Assembly: GCF_021646545.1 (NCBI RefSeq)
Contig: NZ_JAKIRP010000002.1
Location: forward strand, 1 to 64,000
Direction: 5' to 3'
Length of the DNA stretch: 64,000 nucleotides
Source of the DNA: Chitinophaga filiformis
GTDB taxonomy: Bacteria; Bacteroidota; Bacteroidia; Chitinophagales; Chitinophagaceae
The notes below the pieces were generated by a model that did no database searches, was not told where the DNA came from, and saw only the letters and a list, made by a program, of their open reading frames with translations. Of the stretch, positions 34,801 to 39,233 are shown in pieces. Both the position numbers and the translations under genes were made by a program. The first letter of the stretch is position 1. Each line of letters opens with the position of its first letter.

Positions 34801-35135
34801 CAAGGGATGCCATTCAGCAGGAGGTAAACTGGCTGCGTGACTGGCTGGCAGATGTAGGGCTGGAAGATACCCACAGGAACCACCTCGAGCAACTGTTCTA
34901 TCATAATCTCCGTCTCAGCGAAGCGTATGAACAGAAAGGAAAGATAAAAGGAGATATTATCGCCTTTAAGGCCAAACAGAATATTCATAATGATTTCCTC
35001 CACATGAAAGATTGGGAACGGTATACCAGCGGCCGCTTCACGCATCTGTTCACACAGGGAGACCATTATGATGCCATCACATTGCCCAGGAACCTGCAAT
35101 TGGTGGTAACAAGCATCACAGACAAGGATAAGTAA
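19893..35135 (+). CDS. NRPS subunit 4: A(X)-T / C-A(X)-T / C-A(Asn)-T / C-A(Gly)-T / C-A(Asn)-T-TE
   Basis: Terminal synthetase of 5080 residues. It starts directly with an adenylation domain, with no C or docking domain, continuing the module begun at the end of subunit 3. Approximate nucleotides: A1 19893-21520, T1 (Ser residue 590), C 21800-23170, A2 23190-24810, C 25090-26440, A3 26450-27930, C 28200-29530, A4 29560-31030, C 31300-32650, A5 32680-34150, last carrier 34180-34390, thioesterase 34420-35130. A1 and A2 are the unusual X type (DAKQVAMILK). A3 and A5 read DLTKIGEVGK, the published Asn code. A4 reads DMLQIGMIYK, Gly-like. The thioesterase has GFSFGG with its nucleophile Ser at residue 4928, consistent with release by hydrolysis or macrocyclisation. 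All four C domains carry HHxxxDE. No epimerization domain is present. Hydroxylase genes follow after 29 bp. Confidence 0.97.
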   Translation: MSKSFIHSVIENKAALLKDKVAIEESHDVISYEALSKESNRLSHVLLSLGITPGSNVGVVMHSSIRLTVAMLSCFKTNQVYVPLDIDQAPARVLQMLSLTNPSALITFSEDLDKLQQFLLQRKVHIPLLIGLPAAAHSLLADLQLDASMIETQESGYTLARLTGDNYTCETLTLSAFSTTLPEVPQQADDSNYIFFTSGTTGTPKGILGCHESLSHYVHWHAGELKMDESTRISQLAPVTFDASLKDILTALSTGATLCIPDPAVRYQLPALVKWLYNSGITLLQTVPSLFRLITRTMKEQQIILPQLKYVVLAGEKLYGKDVLNWRAVAGEHTVIYNMYGLTETTILKSCYRIPHWEWQPGEVIPVGKAISNTQLAVINESGLCTGGEIGDVYIKSPYVTKGYIDQENVQTLFVQNPLVKDRQDIVCRTGDLGRYRPDGTLELLGRRDEQVKIHGVRVELDAVKSSMLKQEGVDQVELVVYQDDDFQQELICYYVGNPRKDADLRELLGEELPVSHLPAHYVWLASFPLNINGKVDRKRLPRPEQLVAGHQFDAPHAGLEQQLLTIWQAILGITNISRDASFFVNGGSSLKAIQLISRIYKEHDVQLTIADIFKHTSIAGQAILIREAKKAVFQSIRPVAVQAHYALSYSQRRLWLQSQRLRDAQPFNGLETYRLKGKLNKEALTAAFYTVLERHESLRTVFILHNGEPKQKINSLAESGFAITFQDISAGEDIELIIAQRQREVVETPYDLDKGPLLRIVLLQTAAEEFTLLFGIHHIISDEWSMQLMIKELLLLYNAYHDGKGSPLSPLQLQYKDYAAWQITQVENSEHSTHRKYWLEQLAGDIQALLLPADRQRPQIPTYRGAQYHFNIDKERSIAFQAYLNKKEATLFMGLVALVKTLLFRYTGQSDIVIGTPVAGREHTELEDQIGYYLNTIALRTQVDGNEGFSVLLEAVKHCAVNGFQHQTYPFDLLVDELGADADPARNPLFDVAVVLQNVQLDTSAVQEMKGIEIETAPSLLSISKGDLRFQFSIRNEVLEAGIEYNTDLFNASRIITISEDLDRLLTAILATPDNSLRTLTYHNRSVPEGAVAFDKRQVVKSHTPVFQLFAETAALYPQLVAVQEEAARISYEELEKDSNRLARLLKAKGVTPGDAIGVVLTSGINLVTAMLAVMKSGGVYLPLDLRQPQRILSGILQQLNPVILITDSNSLQHVKGMAGDIPLVLEMPASGEEILSELDIAFSSLIGIEKRPYRCFTPESMLPAYEVLPEELSSAALDVIIPDDAPAYVFYTSGSTGVPKGIKGSHRSLSHYIQWHSKEFAVSIDSRISQIAPVTFDASLKDILVALTSGATLCIPAPDTRQRIPSLVQWLSDMRISILQTVPSLFRLITREMEESRINLPALRHVVLAGERLYGRDVLNWQKVNGGARLSNMYGLTETTILKSCYHIDNLDWEPGDVLPVGKPIADTSIAVINNGLLCVEGEIGEVYISSPYVTLGYTDPILTDTLFVPNPLLEDDRFLVCRTGDIGRYSNDGILELLGRRDDQVKLHGVRIELDGIRQALLGLEDIRQVELIVQQDEELVQELICYYSGREYEASTLRALLEKELPLTHLPVHYIYMEAFPLNINGKVDRKKLPRPADRKEQEGSDEPHEGVEQQLAGIWKAILRVDKVRRNTSFFTIGGSSLKAIQLISRIYKELEIQLTIADIFNHTTISAQAVLISGTNAGKYQQIALAPVQQDYPLSHGQRRLWVIDQLEENLVAYSRPLAYTLQGALNQAALQQAFLKVIEKHESLRTIFPLVNGTPRQKVMVANDLDFTIVTHDLSDGSGTVEQYKQLMAATPFSLSQGPLLRVWLLQLSADQHTLLLAVHHIVSDEWSMQVFVKEVITAYNAFHSGKAYQYKPLPLQYKDYAVWQLEQLSGDNLQEHRDFWHNTLSGELPVLELPLDHARGNNRTYNGEQLRFHIPATLRTSLEEVTGTAGATLFMGLVATVKALLYRYTGQTDIIVGTTVAGREHLQLEEQIGFYVNTLALRTVIDGNAAFPALLDQVKHVMLAAFEHQVYPFDKLVDELDIPRDLSRFPIFDVAVVMQQGMQAEEVIPQMNGLQVEEDRVGVTTSLYDLTFWFLDRGDGITLTLEYNTDLFARERIELMGRHFGKLLEQLCGGAAVIDADFLDAGEKERLLHVFNKTVAPISKDTLPALLGLRSPVWADLPAILCEERQMSFSTLDDYTNRLATRLISHYGLKPGNIVGLLLPRNEWAVVSVLAVLKAGAAYVPMDVTYPVQRISYILRDTAAVLVIADEEITIADVPVLSTSAIRTGITQWESGPLPLVAPEDVAYVMYTSGSTGNPKGVIIQHKALLNYLLWANSWYFNDQRGNVFSVFTSLSFDLTITGLLSGLLRGDSVQLFPGENIEQVLSETFTSAVVNAVKLTPSHISALELLNITATKVHTIIAGGEELHSGHIRILRQLNPDIRIFNEYGPTETTVGCTVYEVKDDNRIYIGTPVANAQILVLDDRLQLSPVGIEGEIFIGGTGVAAGYLGQPQLTAGKFIHHTLTDHLLYRSGDRGRWYFNGQLGYAGRRDEQHKIRGYRIETAEIAQALSAYEGVKEVFVTVVTQKEDKQLVAYYTADHSITTADLRTYLSQSLPEYMVPNWYVQLEAMPLNSNGKVDKVKLPVPLTTTGNQYIAPRNKLEKQLAAIWRDILGLSQVSVTDDFFTCGGHSLKAMQLVARVYKDLSVKISLKDVFKHPTLEALASFIQHSKREQYIAIPSAAPAAYYPVSYAQQRLWVLHQFDGIDLAYSITEVFEYEGKLDRELLAAAFGILIARHEILRTVFDTIDGKPVQMVRQSAGFHLHSEAADSSLQAKIAAFTRQPFDLSNGPLLRAAVFSDSDTHHYLVLVIHHIIADEWSLQVLKRELTTIYTALENKEEARLPVLSVQYKDYTSWQRNNRDSASLLAQQAYWRSKLQEDLPVLELPADFPRPPIQRFEGGNYYHTIPAEVLAALQSLVAGKQATLFMGLVAAVKSLLYRYTGQTDIVVGTPVAGREHPDLEDQIGLYVNTLVLRTTLTGDEGFAGNLLAVRETALEAYANQEYPFNLLVEDIDINRDVSRSAIFDVMIVLRDADEEVPVGGTVRRDEELDMHLGGSKFDITFYFKQQADGLQLQIEYNSALFTHARITRMGQHLHRLIEAAVAAPSTPISRLSYLSPEEEHDLLHNYNNIAEEFPPFTPLGTLIGRHAATTPGAIALVSGKRQITYAELNKRADRLAAYLQHNGYAGANKLVAVMVDRNEWLLIAILGILKSGAGYLPLDITAPPERLQYLLETSEATAVVAGVEEVPLLSFYQGQIITEELLSDAVVSVHEIQPADVAYVIYTSGSTGKPKGVMIPHGAVYNLFQGLSKKTGINNTDKLLAITTASFDMSVLELLLPLINGATVVLASRDEVHSPEALQLMMQQGITFMQATPGMWHLLTESGWNGTEGLTIITGGDTLSASLAQRLLDRCKVLWNMYGPTETTIYCTWYQLTKANESLILGRGLSNMPAYILDANLQLLPVGVPGVIYFSGPGIATGYLGQPELTASRFIDNPYQPGTVMYNTGDVCSWTEEGLIRFNGRADFQVKIRGYRIEPGEIQALMIRLEGITHATVLAYGNGADKYLVAYYASDRNIQPDTVREYLQRFLPDYMVPAHLVLLDAVPLNRNGKVDRARLPVPGLTKGAYIAPETMTEKVLAKIWEEVLGTKNIGRNDNFFTLGGHSLKAIQTASLIYKRLEVKLPLKEIFLRSVLSDLAALIDQSGKQLFSAIPPAPVQEYYPLSNSQERLWIQQQMLNNLETFNMPYTYWLRGPFNRTAFEAAVRLLVERYEILRSVLFLVNDKPVQQIKQYDDFDNWISFEDLRALPDAEQQSLVAAEEWAGIPINLRMGPLLRLKLWQVKDDQYLFLVCIHHIIADEWSMQVMMRELVILYSACLEDRPNPLEPLPLQFRDFVMWTKNEENIAKMSEHREYWVNRFSGDIPVLELPADRPRPAIPDNTGKRYYSRMQGVLNGKLFTLIKEQEATLMMGLAAIVKLLIYRYTGDKDIVLGLPVTGREHPDLQNQIGFFLNTIALRSRIDEECGFDALLREVKANAIAAYDRISFPFELLVDAVNEYKPLNKRTLFNVMLVLQDEDRKEEDLLNLQDMLVEEASVATEISKFDLTFFFRKQGDDLLLTLEYSTVLFDEARMVRLCEHIYQLIINAGEYPALSLNRIKFLPAQEETLLLTTLNDTSADIPSVTIVDAFRKVAAMHPDKNALIAGKTKYTFTALDSLSDKLAAYLIQHYQAKAGDVVAIMVNRNEWSLISILAILKTGAAYLPIDSTLPEDRIRYILDDAAATLLMTDHDGWPWSGRVLALNGAVKDIDQTVPGTLPAVNQEAPAYIIYTSGSTGMPKGVLISHASLMNYLTFVNRHYFDNTTGHVFGVFSSLSFDLTITSLLSGLLRGDEVCLTPEEDVLAALKEVFTNDRLTAVKITPAHIRVLASLQLEKTAVNTAIVGGEALLPDHVLTLKELNPQMRIFNEYGPTETTVGCTVSEITSADYITIGKPIDNAQIYILDELQQLQPVGVEGEIYIGGAGVAIGYLNREELTAARFVTDPFGPGKLYRSGDKGRWNHKGEIEYTGRADEQIKLNGFRIEPGEIASAILKYPGIKEAIVTKTSLQQEEYLVAYYTAQTAVDRKELQQHIGRFLPAFMVPAWFILIPAVPLTTNGKVDKTLLPAPEIDSLTTFVAPRNELESQMAVIWAEVLNLDAVGVTSSFFELGGHSMRAVQLVSRMNKELNLRLSLRDFLGHPTIESLLALADTRGEQKGTLLSLNRKEPDLPRMYCFAPLIGTSLLYMELGKALQGTYNCYGLQDAGFDDGKDFDTTIEQKVRRFATAILENEPGKEVVLTGFSFGGTIAFEVAKMLEEKGIRTTLLLLDRDIRDKKKRKQSIELSRDAIQQEVNWLRDWLADVGLEDTHRNHLEQLFYHNLRLSEAYEQKGKIKGDIIAFKAKQNIHNDFLHMKDWERYTSGRFTHLFTQGDHYDAITLPRNLQLVVTSITDKDK

Positions 35136-35164
35136 CCCGTTTTGTTAACGTTAATATTGTTTTT

Positions 35165-36763
35165 ATGGAAAATGAAGTGGTATACCTCAGACCCAATGTG
35201 GTATTAGAACCCTTAATAGATAAGTGGTATGCCTGGACGCACCTGATCTATCCCCCAACAGCGGCTATGAACATACAGTCGAGGCACCTCAGGATCATGA
35301 GCTCTTATGTACAGGCGCCGCAGGTGCACGCTGCAGCTATCCGTAATCCGAAAATGCTGGGAGGACCGTTCATGAACTATGATACGAACCGGGCAGAGGA
35401 TATTAAACAACTGATCGCTGAAACAAAAGAAAGCAGGAAACACATGCTGGAACTTGCCGAAGCTATCAAGGATCTGGACAACCTCTTGCAGCAGGAAGCG
35501 CACGGGTTCTCGCTGGATCCTTTGTATGAAAGAGTACCTGATATATTGAAAGGACTTGTTGAGATCAATTACGATCTGCATAACAATCCCGGTTTCCGTT
35601 TTTTCGAGCAGCTGATGTATAAGAGTGAATATTACAACGAGAACGCGCAGAGTCTGGCTATGTGGCTTACCACCAACGATGAACGCCCTTTTGTACTGAG
35701 TACAGCAAGGTTGAAAGATACGACCAGTATAGAACTGAATATTCCTTTCTCCAGCAGCCTGGTAGACCGCCTGCATCGTATGAGGACGGTTCCGGGTAGT
35801 TTCAGTGAAATAAAAGATGCATTGGGCATCGCTGATGAAGATCTTGAACTGTTCCAATCATTTTTCACAACAGAGGCCCCTCCTAAATACGAACGTTATA
35901 CCGGTGATAAAATACGGATGCGTTACTTCGGACATGCCTGTATCCTGGTAGAAACGAAGGAAATATCAATTCTCGTGGATCCTGTTATCAGTTATTACGG
36001 TTACCAGGCCGAGGTGGAAAGATTCTCTTACAGCGATCTGCCAGAGGAAATAGACTATATCCTGATCACACACAATCACCAGGACCATATCCTGTTTGAA
36101 ACCATGCTCTATCTGCGTCATAAGACCAAAAAGATCATTGTACCGAGAGGCAGTATGGGGAACCTGCAGGACCCGAATCTTAAGCTGATGTTCAACATGA
36201 TCGGTTTCCATAATGTAGTGGAACTGGAAGAAATGGAGTCTATCACTTTCAGTAACTGTACAATTACCGGCCTACCTTTCCTCGGTGAACACGGTGACCT
36301 GAACATCCGTTCGAAGCTCTGCTATCATGTGAGGATCGGTTCACAGTCCATGTTATTCCTCGCTGACTCATGCAATATAGAACCCCGCTTGTATGAACAC
36401 GTCGTGAAACAGACGGGGCCCGTGGATATCATCTTCCTCGGTATGGAGTGCGATGGTGCGCCCTTTACATGGGTATACGGACCACTGATGACGGAAGAGA
36501 TACAAAGAGAAAAGGATCTTTCCCGCAGGCTGGCAGGGTCCAACTTTCCCCGCGGACAAGCGCTCGTGAGTACATTTAAACCCCGTGAATTGTATGTGTA
36601 CGCAATGGGGCTGGAACCCTGGATTGAATTTATCAGCAGTGTAAGATATCATGAGGATGCCAACCCCATTGTAGCATCCAATAAGCTGATCACAGATTGC
36701 GGAGAAAACAACATAGCCGCAGAGAGACTGTTCGGCGAAAAAGAATTATTGTATGAAATCTGA
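35165..36763 (+). CDS. CmlA-like di-iron beta-hydroxylase (metallo-beta-lactamase fold) acting on NRPS-bound amino acid
   Basis: Protein of 532 residues, the same length as CmlA, the chloramphenicol-pathway enzyme that hydroxylates the beta carbon of an amino acid tethered to an NRPS. An N-terminal region of about 245 residues with no recognisable catalytic motif is followed by a metallo-beta-lactamase-fold domain. That domain carries YFGHACILVE, ILVDP and the metal motif H303-N-H305-Q-D307-H308, plus E375 and D401. These line up in order and spacing with the CmlA di-iron ligands as I remember them. The last histidine ligand I cannot place; H496 is the only later candidate. The first segment of family members binds the synthetase. 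It lies 29 bp after the thioesterase-bearing subunit and 26 bp before a second hydroxylase gene. An ordinary hydrolase of this fold would be much shorter, so the CmlA assignment is favoured. Substrate module unknown. Confidence 0.85.
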   Translation: MENEVVYLRPNVVLEPLIDKWYAWTHLIYPPTAAMNIQSRHLRIMSSYVQAPQVHAAAIRNPKMLGGPFMNYDTNRAEDIKQLIAETKESRKHMLELAEAIKDLDNLLQQEAHGFSLDPLYERVPDILKGLVEINYDLHNNPGFRFFEQLMYKSEYYNENAQSLAMWLTTNDERPFVLSTARLKDTTSIELNIPFSSSLVDRLHRMRTVPGSFSEIKDALGIADEDLELFQSFFTTEAPPKYERYTGDKIRMRYFGHACILVETKEISILVDPVISYYGYQAEVERFSYSDLPEEIDYILITHNHQDHILFETMLYLRHKTKKIIVPRGSMGNLQDPNLKLMFNMIGFHNVVELEEMESITFSNCTITGLPFLGEHGDLNIRSKLCYHVRIGSQSMLFLADSCNIEPRLYEHVVKQTGPVDIIFLGMECDGAPFTWVYGPLMTEEIQREKDLSRRLAGSNFPRGQALVSTFKPRELYVYAMGLEPWIEFISSVRYHEDANPIVASNKLITDCGENNIAAERLFGEKELLYEI

Positions 36764-36789
36764 TTTATAACATCGCTAAACCTTCATGT

Positions 36790-37755
36790 ATGAACTTAAC
36801 TAAATCTATTGCTCACATAGGTGAGGATAAACTGCCCGTGTTCCTGAAATTTGAAGAGCAGGTAAGCACTGATTTCTTCGCTGACTGGTACCATGAGAAA
36901 CGCGAACTCATGGAATCGACACTGCTGAGAAATGGTGCTATTCACGTAAGAGGCATTAATATAGATTCTATTGACGCTTTTAGCGGGTTAATGAAACGTC
37001 TGCATCCTGCCTCCTCCAGTTTCCTGGATGGGAATTCCAGCAGAAGCAAACATACCTCCAATGTATACAATGCCTCCGAATACGATGCAGCGTCTATCAT
37101 CCGCCTGCACACTGAATTTTCCTATTCTAATCTCTGGCCGGCGCATATCTTCTTTTGCTGTATCAACAAAGCAGATACGGGAGGTGAAACAACCGTCGGC
37201 GATTGCAAGAAGGTGCTGGAATTACTTTCTCCTGCTATAGTAGAAGAATTTGAAGCGAAAGGCATTACTTATATCCGCAATCTGCACGGCGGTGCAGGAC
37301 TTGGTCCTTCCTGGCAGGAAGCATTCGAAACGACAGATAAACAGTTCATGGAGTCTTATTGCAATGAAAACGGTATCACCGTTAAATGGCAACCTGACGG
37401 TGCCGTGCGACTCGAACAGACAAGACCCGCCATCAGGAAACATCCTGTTACCGGCGACCGCTTATGGTTTAACCAGGTAGATCAGTTTTATCCTGTCATT
37501 TATGGTGAGGAAGTGTTTGAAACCCTGATGTTCCTGGCAAATAATGATCCTAATGGACTGCCTATGTATGCCCGTTACGGCGATGGCTCAGAGATACAGA
37601 AAGAATATATCGATGAGATCATCCGGGTAATGGACGACGTAACAGTTCCTGTTCCCTGGGAAAATGGTGATCTGTTGATGGTGGATAATATGCTGTCGCT
37701 ACATGGTCGTCTGCCATTTACCGGAGATAGAAAGATATTGGTTTCGATGGCCTGA
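36790..37755 (+). CDS. SyrP-like Fe(II)/2-oxoglutarate-dependent hydroxylase (TauD fold)
   Basis: Protein of 321 residues of the TauD/TfdA superfamily. The iron facial triad is visible as H107-T-E109 (LHTEFSYSNLWP) and H305 (NMLSLHGR), and R314 is in place to bind 2-oxoglutarate. The HxE variant and the following SNLWPAHIFFCC segment are typical of the SyrP subgroup. SyrP itself beta-hydroxylates aspartate bound to a syringomycin synthetase. With two Asn-type modules in the preceding subunit, beta-hydroxy-Asn is the natural guess, but this is inference. The protein ends only a few residues after the R314 region, as SyrP-family members do, so it looks complete. It is cotranscribed with the CmlA-like gene, giving the cluster two mechanistically different hydroxylases. 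The ATG at 36790 follows the upstream stop by 26 bp. Confidence 0.88.
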   Translation: MNLTKSIAHIGEDKLPVFLKFEEQVSTDFFADWYHEKRELMESTLLRNGAIHVRGINIDSIDAFSGLMKRLHPASSSFLDGNSSRSKHTSNVYNASEYDAASIIRLHTEFSYSNLWPAHIFFCCINKADTGGETTVGDCKKVLELLSPAIVEEFEAKGITYIRNLHGGAGLGPSWQEAFETTDKQFMESYCNENGITVKWQPDGAVRLEQTRPAIRKHPVTGDRLWFNQVDQFYPVIYGEEVFETLMFLANNDPNGLPMYARYGDGSEIQKEYIDEIIRVMDDVTVPVPWENGDLLMVDNMLSLHGRLPFTGDRKILVSMA

Positions 37756-37803
37756 GTCCGGAGATGCTTCCCCTTTTCGTAAACTCCCTTTCAATTTTTT
37801 GTA

Positions 37804-39123
37804 ATGTTTAAGTTCAAATCATACAATATCAATCAGCTTGATAAGATTCCCCAATTAATGTTACTGGATCACAGGCAGATGGAGGACATCAGAATAGTTA
37901 GTGAGATCTATCCTTTTAAGACGAATAACTACGTATTGGAGAATCTTATTAACTGGACAAATGTTCCCGACGACCCGATCTTTCGCCTGAACTTTCCACA
38001 TAAGGAAATGCTGACCGAATTACATTATGATCAATTGAAATGGGGAATGCGGAACATGGATGAGGTATCCTACCGTAATCTGATCCATGATATACGGTTG
38101 TCATTGAATCCACATCCTGCTGGCCAGGTGGATCATAATACACCTTATTTCCTGGGAGAAAAGCTGGATGGTATGCAACATAAATACCGTAATACTATAC
38201 TGTTCTTTCCCAGTCATAGCCAGACCTGCCACGCTTATTGCACGTTCTGCTTCAGGTGGCCTCAGTTCGTTAATGAACCGGGCTTCAAGATGCAGGCGAA
38301 AGAAATAGAGCCGCTGGTAGCCTACCTCAAGGCTAATCCTTACATCTCAGATGTGTTGCTGACAGGAGGGGACCCTATGGTTATGAGTCCCCGTATCCTG
38401 GCAAATTATCTGCTGCCCCTGCTGGAAGTGAAAAGCCTGAAGGTGATCAGGATAGGGACGAAATCGCTCAGCTACTGGCCTCACAAGTTCGTGACAGACA
38501 CCGACAAGGACGAGTTGTTGGAGTTATTAGCCAAAGTAACCGCTGCAGGAAAGCACCTGGCTATCATGGCTCATTTTAATCACTACGTGGAGTTCGAGAC
38601 AGCAGTGGCGCAGGAGGCCATATTCAACCTGCGGAAGATAGGAGCCGAGATACGTACACAGGCGCCATTACTGAGACATATTAATAATAAGGTAAGGATC
38701 TGGTCAACCATGTGGGAGCGCCAGGTGCAGCTGGGTTGTGTGCCTTATTATATGTTCCTGCCCAGGGATACGGGCGCTCAGCACTACTTCGCTGAATCAT
38801 TGGAGACGGCATTGCATATTTATCGTGGCGCCGTACAATTGACAGGTGGTTTGTGCCGCACAGCCCGAGGCCCCGTAATGTCTATGACCACTGGTAAAGT
38901 AGAGTTATTAGATATTGAGGATGACGTATACCAGTTACGTTTTCTGCAGCATAGGAATGGGTCGCTGGCATATAAGACATTCAAGGCCCGGGGCAGCAAT
39001 GACCATCCGAAATGGTTTGATGATCTATCCTGTTATGATGAGCGGTACAGGGAATTTTTCAGTGACCAGGACGATTATGACAGGAATGAATTGCGGTATG
39101 GGAATATTTCTTTGCAAGTGTAA
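37804..39123 (+). CDS. KamA-family radical SAM protein (amino acid 2,3-aminomutase-like)
   Basis: Protein of 439 residues related to lysine 2,3-aminomutase. The 4Fe-4S cluster motif is C142-H-A-Y-C146-T-F-C149, preceded by FFPSHSQT. The GGDP segment (LLTGGDPMVMSP) and IRIGTKSLSYWP resemble the family's SAM-binding core. Classical members isomerise L-lysine to beta-lysine with PLP bound to a lysine in a PGGGGK stretch. That stretch is not visible here; the equivalent C-terminal region reads CRTARGPVMSMTTGKVEL. PLP binding, and hence aminomutase activity, is therefore uncertain. As last gene of the NRPS operon (48 bp after the hydroxylase) and with two Lys-type adenylation domains upstream, a beta-amino acid building block is plausible. 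A strong hairpin terminator follows 50 bp downstream. Confidence 0.85.
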   Translation: MFKFKSYNINQLDKIPQLMLLDHRQMEDIRIVSEIYPFKTNNYVLENLINWTNVPDDPIFRLNFPHKEMLTELHYDQLKWGMRNMDEVSYRNLIHDIRLSLNPHPAGQVDHNTPYFLGEKLDGMQHKYRNTILFFPSHSQTCHAYCTFCFRWPQFVNEPGFKMQAKEIEPLVAYLKANPYISDVLLTGGDPMVMSPRILANYLLPLLEVKSLKVIRIGTKSLSYWPHKFVTDTDKDELLELLAKVTAAGKHLAIMAHFNHYVEFETAVAQEAIFNLRKIGAEIRTQAPLLRHINNKVRIWSTMWERQVQLGCVPYYMFLPRDTGAQHYFAESLETALHIYRGAVQLTGGLCRTARGPVMSMTTGKVELLDIEDDVYQLRFLQHRNGSLAYKTFKARGSNDHPKWFDDLSCYDERYREFFSDQDDYDRNELRYGNISLQV

Positions 39124-39172
39124 AGAACAAAGGCTGATCCGGCAAAAAGATAATTGCAATGGCTGACAAATA

Positions 39173-39202
39173 AAAAGCCGCAGGCAAACGCCTGCGGCTT
39201 TT
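39173..39202. terminator. bidirectional rho-independent terminator
   Basis: Perfect 13-bp stem (39173-39185 pairing with 39190-39202) with an AAAC loop. The stem begins with an A run and ends with a T run, so it works in both directions. It separates the + strand NRPS operon (last stop 39123) from the convergent receptor gene ending at 39234, and marks the right boundary of the cluster. Confidence 0.92.
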
Positions 39203-39233
39203 CGGGTTTAACAGAATCTCATCCGGGATGAAG

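Noticed and set aside
35213-35857. 214-codon - strand frame opposite the CmlA-like gene
   Set aside because: Antisense to a well-conserved coding region, with no motif and no promoter; a shadow.
35165-36763. Annotation as a beta-lactamase or glyoxalase
   Set aside because: The HxHxDH motif alone would allow it, but the 532-residue length, N-terminal domain, E375/D401 and NRPS context fit CmlA-type hydroxylases far better.
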